A stretch of 22,956 bases of DNA, taken from the NCBI GenBank assembly GCA_014763835.1, contig JACXUQ010000003.1, forward strand, positions 1 to 22,956. The letters run 5' to 3'. A model generated the notes under the pieces. The model made no database searches and had not been told where the DNA came from. It saw nothing but the letters and a program-made list of their open reading frames with translations. The DNA is from Thiotrichales bacterium (GTDB lineage Bacteria > Pseudomonadota > Gammaproteobacteria > Thiomicrospirales > Thiomicrospiraceae). Below, one piece after another: positions 1 to 7,396 of this stretch (the stretch's first letter is position 1; the number at the start of each line of letters is the position of its first letter). The position numbers were made by a program, and so were the translations under genes.

Positions 1-572
1 TGCGGCTGCCCCATCGGGGCGGTTCTGCCGCCCATGCCATTATTGCCCATAGGCTGCTGCATTGCACCCTGCGGACGTTGCTGCATATTGTTCTGATTCA
101 TGCCACCGCCAAAACCGCCTTGCTGGAAATTATTGCCCATGCCGGCGTTCATGCCGCCCATCGGGTTCTGGTTCATAGCTTGCTGACCACCGAAACCGCT
201 GTTGTCAAACGCTGTATCACCGCCGGAACGACCGCCCAGCATCTGCATGCTGCCACTCGCATCAATCACCACTTCGGTACTGTAACGATCCTGGCCTGAC
301 GCCTGATCCTGCCATTTGCGCGTCTGCAACTTGCCTTCCAGATAGACCTGTGAGCCTTTGGTCAGATACTGGCCGGCAATCTCCGCCAATTTGCCGAAAA
401 TGACTACACGGTGCCATTCGGTCTTTTCCTGCTTCTGTCCGGTCGCCTTGTCGTTCCACTGTTCACTGGTCGCCACGCTCAGGTTAGCAATGGCATTGCC
501 GTTAGCCGCGTATTTGACTTCCGGATCACGCCCCAGGGTTCCCACCAATATTACTTTATTCACACCACGCAT
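1..572 (-). CDS. ssb: Single-stranded DNA-binding protein SSB (3' end cut by window)
   Basis: SSB coats single-stranded DNA during replication, recombination and repair. My reading of the minus strand from an ATG at 572 begins MRGVNKVILVGTLGRDPEVK, the typical SSB start, and the OB-fold runs to about residue 110 (landmarks WHRVVIFGKLAE, SQVYLEGKLQTRKWQ). After it comes a long low-complexity linker rich in Gly, Met, Gln and Asn. The frame is still open at base 1 after 190 codons, so the acidic C-terminal tip that binds partner proteins lies outside. A purine-rich ribosome site (GAAGAGAGAAGAGAG) precedes the ATG. The gene lies 42 bases downstream of the yajR-like gene on the same strand and may be co-transcribed with it. 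Identity is certain; the C-terminus is unseen. Confidence 0.97.
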   Translation of the reverse strand, partial: MRGVNKVILVGTLGRDPEVKYAANGNAIANLSVATSEQWNDKATGQKQEKTEWHRVVIFGKLAEIAGQYLTKGSQVYLEGKLQTRKWQDQASGQDRYSTEVVIDASGSMQMLGGRSGGDTAFDNSGFGGQQAMNQNPMGGMNAGMGNNFQQGGFGGGMNQNNMQQRPQGAMQQPMGNNGMGGRTAPMGQP

Positions 573-614
573 AATGACTCTCTTCTCTCTTCAAACTCTC
601 GATACCGGATACGA

Positions 615-2009
615 CTAAACGACCGCCTTGCTTTGCTCGATATAACGAATCAAGGCTTCCTCATTCAACACTTTACGATCCACCTTGAAGTAAGCTCGCT
701 GCTCCTCGGGCAGAATGACCACTTCATAAATTCCATCGTATGCCAACAGCTGCTCCTGCAGGCTTTCGACCTCATCAGCCGACACAGGCCCGACCGGCAC
801 CGAGGCGATGCTCAACGGCAACGGTTTCTGCATGGTAGCGGCCGCAGCCAACCACACTAAACCGATCGCGGTCGTAAACATAAAGACCCCATTATAACCA
901 TAATGGTGATAAAAATATCCACCGAAAAAACCACCCAGCGCAGCGCCCATAAACTGGCTGGTGGAGTAGACGCCGCTGGCCGTGCCTTTCTTGTCGGCCG
1001 GTGCCAGTTTCACCACCAGCGACGGCAGCGAAGCCTCGAGCAGGTTAAAGGCGGTAAAGAAAATCAGCAGCAGCACAAACAACGTCCAGAAGCCTTCATG
1101 AAAATTCATAAACGCCAATTGCATCAAGGTCACCGTGGCAATCGCCCCCACAAAAACCGATTTCATGCGCCCGCGGCTTTCCGCCTGGATAATAAACGGC
1201 ACCATCAAGGCAAACGACAACAGCATCACCGGCAGATAGATCTCCCAGTGGCTCAAACTGTCCAGACCGGCACCGTCACGCAACGCCAACGGCAGCGCCA
1301 CAAACATCGCCGTCAGCGTGGCGTGCAATACAAACACCCCCAAATCCAAACGCAATAACTGGGCGTTTTTCAAAATCGCGCCGAACTGGCTCGGATCGGT
1401 TTCGGCTTCACGCTGAAACACCTGCTTTTCGATTTTAGGCACCGCAAACAGCACCAATAACATGCCGATAATCGCGAGCAGCGCTGTTGCCCAAAAAATA
1501 CCGCGCACCCCGACCCACGCAGCCAAAACAGGCCCGGCAATCAGCGACAGGGTGAATGACAGACCGATGGTCATGCCGACAATCGACATGGCGCGCAAGC
1601 GGAACTGCTCGGTCACAAGATCAGCCACCGTGGCCATCAGCACCGCAGCGACCGCCCCCATGCCCTGCAACGCCCGGCCGATAATCATCATCTCGATCGA
1701 ATCAGCCAAAGCACAGACAATCGAGCCGATCATAAACACCACCATGCCGGCGATAATCAGCGGCTTGCGCCCGAATTTGTCGGATAGCATGCCATAAGGA
1801 ATCTGCAACAGCGCCTGCGTCAAACCGTAAATCCCGATGGCGATACCAATCTGCGTACCGGTGATATTGGCAAACTCCGCTTCGGCAAACAGCGCAAACA
1901 CCGGAAAAATCATAAACAGCCCGAGCATGCGGGTCGAGAAAATTCCGGCCACAGAGAAGGCCGCGCGCTTCTCCATTGAACTCATGGTGACGGGTGACGG
2001 TAATGACAT
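615..2009 (-). CDS. yajR: YajR-type MFS transporter with C-terminal cytoplasmic domain
   Basis: This is an inner-membrane major facilitator superfamily protein, 464 residues from the chosen start, with twelve predicted hydrophobic segments. The MFS motif A is clear at about residues 73-83 (GMLSDKFGRKP). The N-terminus (EKRAAFSVAGIFSTRMLG) and the segment FNLLEASLPSLVVK resemble Escherichia coli YajR as I remember it. The last 70 or so residues (from VESLQEQLLAYDGIYEVV) form a soluble tail like the ferredoxin-fold YAM domain of YajR. The substrate is unknown in the family. Start choice: the ATG at 2009 has AGGA about ten bases upstream. An in-frame TTG at 2045 and ATGs at 1985 and 1976 are alternatives, and 1985 gives the length closest to YajR. 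It is divergent from the SIMPL gene and upstream of ssb. An MFS gene between uvrA and ssb is a recurring arrangement in gammaproteobacteria. Confidence 0.88.
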   Translation of the reverse strand: MSLPSPVTMSSMEKRAAFSVAGIFSTRMLGLFMIFPVFALFAEAEFANITGTQIGIAIGIYGLTQALLQIPYGMLSDKFGRKPLIIAGMVVFMIGSIVCALADSIEMMIIGRALQGMGAVAAVLMATVADLVTEQFRLRAMSIVGMTIGLSFTLSLIAGPVLAAWVGVRGIFWATALLAIIGMLLVLFAVPKIEKQVFQREAETDPSQFGAILKNAQLLRLDLGVFVLHATLTAMFVALPLALRDGAGLDSLSHWEIYLPVMLLSFALMVPFIIQAESRGRMKSVFVGAIATVTLMQLAFMNFHEGFWTLFVLLLIFFTAFNLLEASLPSLVVKLAPADKKGTASGVYSTSQFMGAALGGFFGGYFYHHYGYNGVFMFTTAIGLVWLAAAATMQKPLPLSIASVPVGPVSADEVESLQEQLLAYDGIYEVVILPEEQRAYFKVDRKVLNEEALIRYIEQSKAVV

Positions 2010-2088
2010 ACAACAAATCCTGTAATCATCCTCGGCGTAATCCAAGGCTAGTAAAGCGGCTAAAAAGCCTCACAAAATTAATAGGGCG

Positions 2089-2094
2089 ATTATA
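2089..2094 (-). promoter_or_regulatory. Probable promoter -10 for the yajR-like gene
   Basis: On the minus strand this reads TATAAT preceded by TGT, i.e. an extended -10 (TGnTATAAT). No good -35 hexamer is visible at 16-18 bases. It lies 80 bases upstream of the chosen start codon at 2009. It is back to back with the TATAAT of the SIMPL gene at 2118-2123, so the 157-base gap (2010-2166) is a divergent promoter region. Confidence 0.5.
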
Positions 2095-2117
2095 ACACTC
2101 CTCCAAAAGCTTCAGAC

Positions 2118-2123
2118 TATAAT
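2118..2123 (+). promoter_or_regulatory. Probable promoter -10 for the SIMPL-domain gene
   Basis: A perfect TATAAT stands 43 bases upstream of the ATG at 2167. The expected -35 position (ACACTC or AACACT) is poor, so strength is uncertain or an activator is needed. Confidence 0.4.
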
Positions 2124-2166
2124 TGAATTTCAACGCCAACACATCCCTTCAGCTTCAGGAGTGTCC

Positions 2167-2889
2167 ATGAAAAGTTCTCGCCTTACCACGATAATACTGA
2201 TCCCTCTGATGGCCTGCGCGACCGGCCTGTTCACTTTAAGCGCCCAAGCGGAAGAAGCAACCCACCATCAGGTGCATTTCAGCATCAGCCAGAGCGACAC
2301 CCTGCAAAACGATACCGCACAGATTGTATTGCAGGCCATTGCCGAGTCGGTCAGCGCCGAAGTGGTTTCACAGCAGATCAACCGCCAGATGCAGGCGGCC
2401 ATCAAACTGATCAAACCGCTCAAACAGATTAAAACCCAAAGCGGCCCGTACAGCGTCAACCCGGTGTACAACAAGCAGAGGGTCGTTCAGCACTGGCGCG
2501 GCCAACAGACACTGACGCTGACCACCCAAGACCTACCCGGCCTGCCGAGTTTATTAGGCAAACTGGAAAAACTGCTGACCTATCAATCCACGCGCTTCAG
2601 CATCTCCGAAACACTACGCCATCAAGCCCAGAAAAGACTGATTGCCGAGGCCATGCAGACTTATCAGGATCGCGCTTCGCAGATTGCCCAAGGCTTTAAA
2701 GCGCCAAGTTACGAACTGGTTGAGACCCGCATTCAAACCAATGGGGTGCAGCCCATCCACAATCCACCCTATATGCTCGCCAGCCGCGCCATGGCTGAGA
2801 GCGCCGAACCGGTCATGGAAGTCGGCGAATCGGAAATCCGCGTGGAGATCAGCGGCACACTTCGTTTGCCTTTGGTAAAAACCCAATAA
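2167..2889 (+). CDS. SIMPL domain (DUF541) periplasmic protein
   Basis: The product is a 240-residue exported protein of the SIMPL/DUF541 family, whose biochemical role is not established. A Sec signal peptide is seen at residues 1-28: basic start MKSSR, hydrophobic core IILIPLMACATGLF, and an AQA cleavage site before EEATHH. An LMAC lipobox-like string at residues 14-17 is present, but Met at -2 and the long core after it make a lipoprotein less likely. Family features are the N-terminal strand HHQVHFSISQSDTLQND, a central helix followed by YSVNPVYN, then WRGQQTLTLTTQD, and a C-terminal strand EIRVEISGTLRLPL. Start choice: AGGAG lies six bases upstream of the ATG at 2167, whereas the in-frame GTG at 2161 abuts that site and is unlikely to be used. 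It lies upstream of uvrA on the same strand, but uvrA has its own promoter. Confidence 0.85.
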   Translation: MKSSRLTTIILIPLMACATGLFTLSAQAEEATHHQVHFSISQSDTLQNDTAQIVLQAIAESVSAEVVSQQINRQMQAAIKLIKPLKQIKTQSGPYSVNPVYNKQRVVQHWRGQQTLTLTTQDLPGLPSLLGKLEKLLTYQSTRFSISETLRHQAQKRLIAEAMQTYQDRASQIAQGFKAPSYELVETRIQTNGVQPIHNPPYMLASRAMAESAEPVMEVGESEIRVEISGTLRLPLVKTQ

Positions 2890-2924
2890 CCGGCCAGCAC
2901 TTAAGCCAACGCTGTTTAAATTGT

Positions 2925-2930
2925 TATAAT
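2925..2930 (+). promoter_or_regulatory. Probable uvrA promoter (-10)
   Basis: TATAAT preceded by TTGT gives an extended -10 (TGnTATAAT), 44 bases before the uvrA ATG. The -35 region (about 2902-2907) is weak. The 85-base gap between the SIMPL stop and uvrA also holds two copies of TTTTTTAAC at 2941-2949 and 2952-2960. No LexA box of the CTGT-N8-ACAG type is visible. Confidence 0.5.
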
Positions 2931-2974
2931 GCTTTATTCATTTTTTAACCGTTTTTTAACTGCCACGGTGGCCC

Positions 2975-5794
2975 ATGCTAGAAAAGATTGTGATTCAAGG
3001 GGCGCGTACCCACAACCTTAAAAACATCGATGTCAGCCTGCCGCGCGACAAGCTGATCGTGATTACCGGCCTGTCGGGTTCCGGCAAGTCGTCGCTGGCC
3101 TTCGACACCATCTACGCCGAAGGCCAACGCCGTTATGTGGAATCGCTCTCCGCCTACGCACGCCAATTTCTGTCGGTTATGGAAAAGCCGGATGTCGATC
3201 ACATCGAAGGTCTGTCGCCGGCCATCTCCATCGAGCAGAAATCCACCTCGCACAACCCGCGCTCCACCGTTGGCACCGTCACCGAAATCTATGACTATCT
3301 GCGCCTGCTGTATGCACGCACCGGCACACCGCGTTGCCCGACGCACGGCTGCGACCTCGAAGCGCAGACCGTCAGCCAGATGGTGGACCGCACCCTGAGC
3401 TTGCCGGAAGGCAGCAAATGCCTGCTGATCTCGCCGGTGATCCGCGGCAAAAAAGGCGAACACCATCAGCTGCTCGACGAACTGCAGGCGCAGGGTTTCA
3501 TCCGCGCTCGCATTGACGGCGAAGTGCGCGAGCTGGACGGCACCATTACCCTCGACAAAAACAAGAAACACGATATCGAAGTGATTGTTGACCGTTTCAA
3601 GGTGCGCGACGACCTCAAGCAGCGTCTGGCCGAATCCTTTGAAACCGCACTGCGCCTTTCCGATGGGATTGCCATGGTCTTGCCGATGGACGACGAGGAC
3701 GATTTTGAACTGCTGTTCTCGGAAAAGTTCTCCTGCCCGCACTGCGGCTATTCCGTATCGGAACTGGAACCGCGCATCTTTTCCTTCAACAACCCGCACG
3801 GCGCCTGCCCAAGCTGTGATGGCTTGGGGGTTAAGGAGAGTTTTGATGCCAGCAAGGTCATCACCCATCCCGAACTGAGCCTGGCCGGTGGCGCCATCCG
3901 CGGCTGGGACCGCCGCCACAAATACTATTACGACATTCTCAAAGCGGTCGCCGACCATTACGGTTTTGATGTGGAAACGCCATGGGAAGAGCTGACCCCG
4001 GAATTTCAAAAGGTCATTCTGCACGGTTCGGGCACGAAGAAGATTCCCCTGCCGCACGGCAAATACAGCGACGTACGTCGCTTTGAGGGCGTCATTCCCA
4101 ATATGGAACGCCGTTTTGCCGAAACCGAAAGCAAAACCGTGCGCGACGAACTCGATAAATACCGCATGACCCACATTTGCCCGGCCTGCGAAGGCACACG
4201 CCTCAACACCGCCGCGCGCCATGTTTATATTGCCGACAAGAGCTTGCCCAGCCTGACCGCCCTGCCCATCAACGAATTGCACGCCTTTTTCAGTACGCTC
4301 GAACTGAGCGGTTCCAAAGGCGAGATTGCCAAGAGAATTGTCAAGGAGATTCACGACCGCCTGAGCTTCCTCGTCAATGTCGGCTTGAACTACCTGACAC
4401 TGGATCGCAGCGCCGAAACGCTGTCCGGAGGTGAAGCGCAGCGCATCCGTCTGGCCAGCCAGATCGGCGCCGGTCTGGTAGGGGTCATGTATGTGCTCGA
4501 TGAGCCTTCCATCGGCCTGCACCAGCGCGACAACGACCGCCTGCTGGCGACCCTGACGCATCTGCGTGACTTGGGCAACACCGTCATTGTGGTCGAGCAT
4601 GACGAGGACGCCATCCGCGCCGCCGATTACGTGCTCGATATCGGCCCCGGCGCAGGCATTCACGGCGGACGCATTATGGCCCAAGGCACGCCTCAGGAGG
4701 TGATGGACAATCCGCAATCCTTGACCGGCCAGTTCCTCAAAGGTACGCGCAAAATCGACGTGCCGGCCGAGCGTCTGCCCGCACCCAAAGACAAGTGGCT
4801 GACCATTCACGGAGCGCGCGGCAACAACCTTAAAAACGTCACTTTGCAGATTCCGGCGGGATTGCTGACTTGCATTACCGGCGTGTCGGGTTCAGGCAAA
4901 TCTACATTGATTAACGAAACCCTTTCCAAAATCGCCGCGAATGTGTTGAACGGCGCGCAACAGGAAACGGCACCCTACGACAAGGTCGAGGGCATGCAAT
5001 ATTTCGATAAATCGGTCAATATCGACCAGAGCGCCATCGGGCGCACGCCGCGCTCCAATCCGGCAACCTACACCGGCCTGTTTACGCCGATCCGCGAACT
5101 CATGGCCGCCACGCCGGAAGCGCGCACCCGCGGCTATACGCCGGGACGTTTCAGCTTTAACGTCAAAGGCGGGCGCTGCGAGGCGTGCCAAGGCGACGGC
5201 GTGCTCAAGGTGGAGATGCACTTCCTGCCGGATGTGTATGTGCCCTGCGATGTCTGCCACGGTCAGCGTTACAACCGCGAGACCCTGCAGGTGGAGTACA
5301 AAGGCAAAAACATCCACGAAATTCTGGAGATGACCGTCGAGGATTCGCGCGCTTTCTTCGACGCCATTCCGGTGATTGCCCGCAAACTGCAGACCCTGAT
5401 GGATGTTGGGCTGGGTTATATCAAACTCGGCCAAAGCGCCACGACGCTATCGGGCGGCGAGGCGCAGCGCATCAAATTGGCCAAAGAACTTTCCAAGCGC
5501 GATACCGGCAATACTCTGTATATTCTGGACGAGCCGACCACCGGTTTGCATTTCCACGATATCGATCTGTTGTTGCAGGTCATCCGCCATCTGCGCGATC
5601 AGGGCAACACGATTGTGATTATCGAACATAATCTGGACGTGATTAAAACGGCAGACTGGATCGTTGATCTTGGCCCTGAGGGCGGCTCCGGCGGCGGCGA
5701 GATTATCGCTACCGGCACGCCGGAAATGATTGCCAAGACCCCGCAATCCCATACCGGTTACTACTTGAAGAAGCTGCTGTCATGTTCGGATTAA
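2975..5794 (+). CDS. uvrA: Excinuclease ABC subunit A
   Basis: UvrA is the damage-sensing ATPase of nucleotide excision repair; its dimer loads UvrB at DNA lesions. At 939 residues it is full length (about 940 in E. coli). Visible in order: Walker A of ATPase I at residues 32-40 (GLSGSGKSS), a first zinc site with Cys254, Cys257, Cys278 and Cys281, an ABC signature LSGGEAQRIRLAS at about 483, Walker A of ATPase II at about 636 (GVSGSGKST), a second zinc site with Cys735, Cys738, Cys758 and Cys761, and the second signature LSGGEAQRIKLAK at about 825, followed by LDEPTTGLH. Nothing is missing. The ATG at 2975 has GGTGG just upstream. The 3' end overlaps the DUF2927 gene by 13 bases, and a strong terminator-like repeat follows. 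Confidence 0.99.
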   Translation: MLEKIVIQGARTHNLKNIDVSLPRDKLIVITGLSGSGKSSLAFDTIYAEGQRRYVESLSAYARQFLSVMEKPDVDHIEGLSPAISIEQKSTSHNPRSTVGTVTEIYDYLRLLYARTGTPRCPTHGCDLEAQTVSQMVDRTLSLPEGSKCLLISPVIRGKKGEHHQLLDELQAQGFIRARIDGEVRELDGTITLDKNKKHDIEVIVDRFKVRDDLKQRLAESFETALRLSDGIAMVLPMDDEDDFELLFSEKFSCPHCGYSVSELEPRIFSFNNPHGACPSCDGLGVKESFDASKVITHPELSLAGGAIRGWDRRHKYYYDILKAVADHYGFDVETPWEELTPEFQKVILHGSGTKKIPLPHGKYSDVRRFEGVIPNMERRFAETESKTVRDELDKYRMTHICPACEGTRLNTAARHVYIADKSLPSLTALPINELHAFFSTLELSGSKGEIAKRIVKEIHDRLSFLVNVGLNYLTLDRSAETLSGGEAQRIRLASQIGAGLVGVMYVLDEPSIGLHQRDNDRLLATLTHLRDLGNTVIVVEHDEDAIRAADYVLDIGPGAGIHGGRIMAQGTPQEVMDNPQSLTGQFLKGTRKIDVPAERLPAPKDKWLTIHGARGNNLKNVTLQIPAGLLTCITGVSGSGKSTLINETLSKIAANVLNGAQQETAPYDKVEGMQYFDKSVNIDQSAIGRTPRSNPATYTGLFTPIRELMAATPEARTRGYTPGRFSFNVKGGRCEACQGDGVLKVEMHFLPDVYVPCDVCHGQRYNRETLQVEYKGKNIHEILEMTVEDSRAFFDAIPVIARKLQTLMDVGLGYIKLGQSATTLSGGEAQRIKLAKELSKRDTGNTLYILDEPTTGLHFHDIDLLLQVIRHLRDQGNTIVIIEHNLDVIKTADWIVDLGPEGGSGGGEIIATGTPEMIAKTPQSHTGYYLKKLLSCSD

Positions 5795-6651
5795 GGCTCA
5801 AAAACGGCACTAAAAAAACTCAACAGGCCGGGTGCCAGCCGATCAAAGGCGCTTTAAAGCGCGTCTGCCTACCCGGCCTGTTGAGTTTTTTAACCGCTGT
5901 TTCAATGCCAATTCAAGCTGCCGAGATTAACTTGCTTGACTGGCGCAATCCGCTCTATGTTGAGCGTGCCTTTATTGAAATCGCGCTGAAAAAAGAATAC
6001 CGCCAAACCGATATGCGCCTGCATAAGTGGCAGGCGCCCATTCTGTACCAGTTTGAATACCACACACCTTACAAAAACAAAAATCGCATGACCGAAAGGA
6101 TGTTTGATGCCCATTTCGAGCATCTGCACAGAATCACCGGCCACCCGATCAGACGCGCGAAAAAGGGTGAATATGCCAATCTCACCATTGTCCTCACACA
6201 GGATAAACTGTACAAGAGAGATATCGAACACTATACCCGACAGGCCCCCAATGGGCTTGAGCGTGACAGCCATTGCATCGCGCACTACCAAACCGATAAT
6301 ACCGGCGCAATCGACTATGCGAATATTATTCTGCCGCTTGACCATGTAGTCAGTCGCGGATTACTGGCAACCTGTGTCGTCGAGGAGTCCACCCAGATTA
6401 TGGGCCTGCCCAACGACTCCGACTGGGTGAATCCGAGCATTGCTAACGATAAAAGCAAAATCGAATTCCTGACCGGCCTGGACTATACCCTGTTGAAAAT
6501 CCTCTATTCCAACGAGCTGCAACCCGGGATGCCGTTGAAAGAGAGCCGGCCGAAAATCCGCGCCTTAATCCGTCTTTTTGAGCGAGACGGCACGATCGAT
6601 CGTGCCGTTCAGGAGGTCAACCGCTACGGGCTTTACCCGCTATTGAACTAA
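5782..6651 (+). CDS. DUF2927 family secreted protein
   Basis: This is a 289-residue protein of unknown function that I place in DUF2927. The supporting signs are ERAFIEIALKKEY near the start, a central HLHRITGHPI, then Cys198 followed by EES and MGLPND (residues 198-212) and SIANDKSKIEFLTGLDYTLLKILYSNELQPGM. An export signal is likely: KR at 26-27, hydrophobic core at 28-42, and probable cleavage in PIQAAE around 46-47. The 27-residue stretch before the core is unusually long. The ATG at 5782 overlaps the uvrA stop and has GAAG about ten bases upstream. No better in-frame start keeps the signal peptide; the next Met (5905) would remove it. Codons 11-37 coincide with the uvrA terminator-like repeat, so expression by readthrough should be low. 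The 3' end overlaps the convergent tcdA stop by four bases. Confidence 0.75.
   Translation: MFGLRLKNGTKKTQQAGCQPIKGALKRVCLPGLLSFLTAVSMPIQAAEINLLDWRNPLYVERAFIEIALKKEYRQTDMRLHKWQAPILYQFEYHTPYKNKNRMTERMFDAHFEHLHRITGHPIRRAKKGEYANLTIVLTQDKLYKRDIEHYTRQAPNGLERDSHCIAHYQTDNTGAIDYANIILPLDHVVSRGLLATCVVEESTQIMGLPNDSDWVNPSIANDKSKIEFLTGLDYTLLKILYSNELQPGMPLKESRPKIRALIRLFERDGTIDRAVQEVNRYGLYPLLN
5813..5891 (+). terminator. uvrA intrinsic terminator, inside the start of the DUF2927 gene
   Basis: Two perfect 21-base inverted arms (5813-5833 and 5871-5891) flank a 37-base loop. The core arm is ACTCAACAGGCCGGGT, and its complement is followed by TTTTTT on the plus strand. The opposite side starts with AAAAAA, so the element could work in both directions. 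The loop holds a smaller perfect palindrome, GCGCTTTAAAGCGC (5849-5862). It starts 19 bases after the uvrA stop codon. The right arm encodes the hydrophobic core of the DUF2927 signal peptide. Confidence 0.8.
6587..6608. repeat. 22-base perfect palindrome in the 3' end of the DUF2927 gene
   Basis: ACGGCACGATC is followed directly by its reverse complement. As RNA from either strand it can fold into a nine-pair stem with a TCGA loop. It lies 40 bases before the DUF2927 stop and 39 bases beyond the tcdA stop, where two convergent transcripts meet. Neither side carries a T-run, so a standard intrinsic terminator is not supported. Confidence 0.6.
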
Positions 6652-7385
6652 TTTGACTGCGGTTGGCAGGCGGCCGTTGCCAGTTTCTGGATAACATAAC
6701 CGGCCAGCATCAAACCGAAAATGCCGGGCATATAACTCGCCGTACCATTGACCACGCGGCCACGCGCACCACAAATTTCCTCCATCGGTCCCGGCTCTTT
6801 AGGCGATTCGGTTGAAAAAACGGTCATGATTCCCTTTTGAATCCCCTGCTTTTTCAAGCGCTGGCGCATATTACGAGCCAGGGCGCAGCCATGTGTGCGG
6901 GAAATATCGGCGAGTGCAATTTTAGATGGATCGATACGACGTCCAGCCCCCATACTGGAGGCGACCTTATAGCCCTTCTGAACCGCCGTTGCCACCAAGG
7001 CAACCTTACAATTCAAACTGTCGATGGCATCAATCACATAATCAAAATCGTCTGCAAGCAAGGTGTCCATGTCTTCCGGGCGGATAAAGTCTTTGCGCAC
7101 GTTCACAATGCACGCCGGATTAATATCGGCAATGCGCTCGCGCATCACCTCGGCCTTGTTGCGTCCCTGTGTCGAATGCAAAGCGATGATCTGACGGTTC
7201 AGATTGGACGGCGAGACCTGATCATGGTCGATTATCGTGAGACGTCCCACACCGGCGCGTGCCAACGCCTCTATCACAAACCCGCCGACACCGCCGACGC
7301 CGGCAATCATTACGTGCGACTGTTTCAAGGCATCGATACCGGCCTGTTCAAATACCAGAAGGCTGCGTTCAAAAAGTGCTGTCAT
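6648..7385 (-). CDS. tcdA: tRNA threonylcarbamoyladenosine dehydratase TcdA
   Basis: This is a 245-residue E1/ThiF-like enzyme. In the family, TcdA (CsdL, YgdL) uses ATP to cyclise t6A at position 37 of ANN-decoding tRNAs. Seen here are the nucleotide-binding GVGGVG at residues 29-34, Asp53 in IIDHD, Asn61/Asn63/Arg64 in SNLNRQ, Lys77 after GRN, and the DYVIDAIDS motif with Asp119 and Asp122. The C-terminal part (VFSTE, GTASYMPGIFGLMLAG) also matches TcdA rather than ThiF or MoeB, and no CxxC zinc pairs are present. The N-terminus is shorter than in E. coli. The start ATG at 7385 has GGGG six bases upstream. It is 11 bases downstream of the TatD-family gene and most likely co-transcribed with it. 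Confidence 0.92.
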   Translation of the reverse strand: MTALFERSLLVFEQAGIDALKQSHVMIAGVGGVGGFVIEALARAGVGRLTIIDHDQVSPSNLNRQIIALHSTQGRNKAEVMRERIADINPACIVNVRKDFIRPEDMDTLLADDFDYVIDAIDSLNCKVALVATAVQKGYKVASSMGAGRRIDPSKIALADISRTHGCALARNMRQRLKKQGIQKGIMTVFSTESPKEPGPMEEICGARGRVVNGTASYMPGIFGLMLAGYVIQKLATAACQPQSN

Positions 7386-7396
7386 CGTAAACCCCG

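Noticed and set aside
903..1358. Plus-strand open frame antisense to the MFS gene, rich in Gln, His and Arg
   Set aside because: Composition is typical of the antisense of a membrane-protein gene; no ribosome site or domain.
2010..2045. TTG start at 2045 for the YajR-type transporter
   Set aside because: No ribosome site is seen and the added residues lack similarity; the ATG at 2009 has AGGA upstream.
2890..2974. LexA (SOS) box upstream of uvrA
   Set aside because: CTGT occurs near 2912 but no ACAG follows at eight bases. Without the lineage's own LexA motif this cannot be claimed.
2978..4810. A 610-codon open frame antisense to uvrA
   Set aside because: It has no recognisable domain, and its composition is what the complement of G/C-ending uvrA codons would give. 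The sense strand is a complete UvrA.
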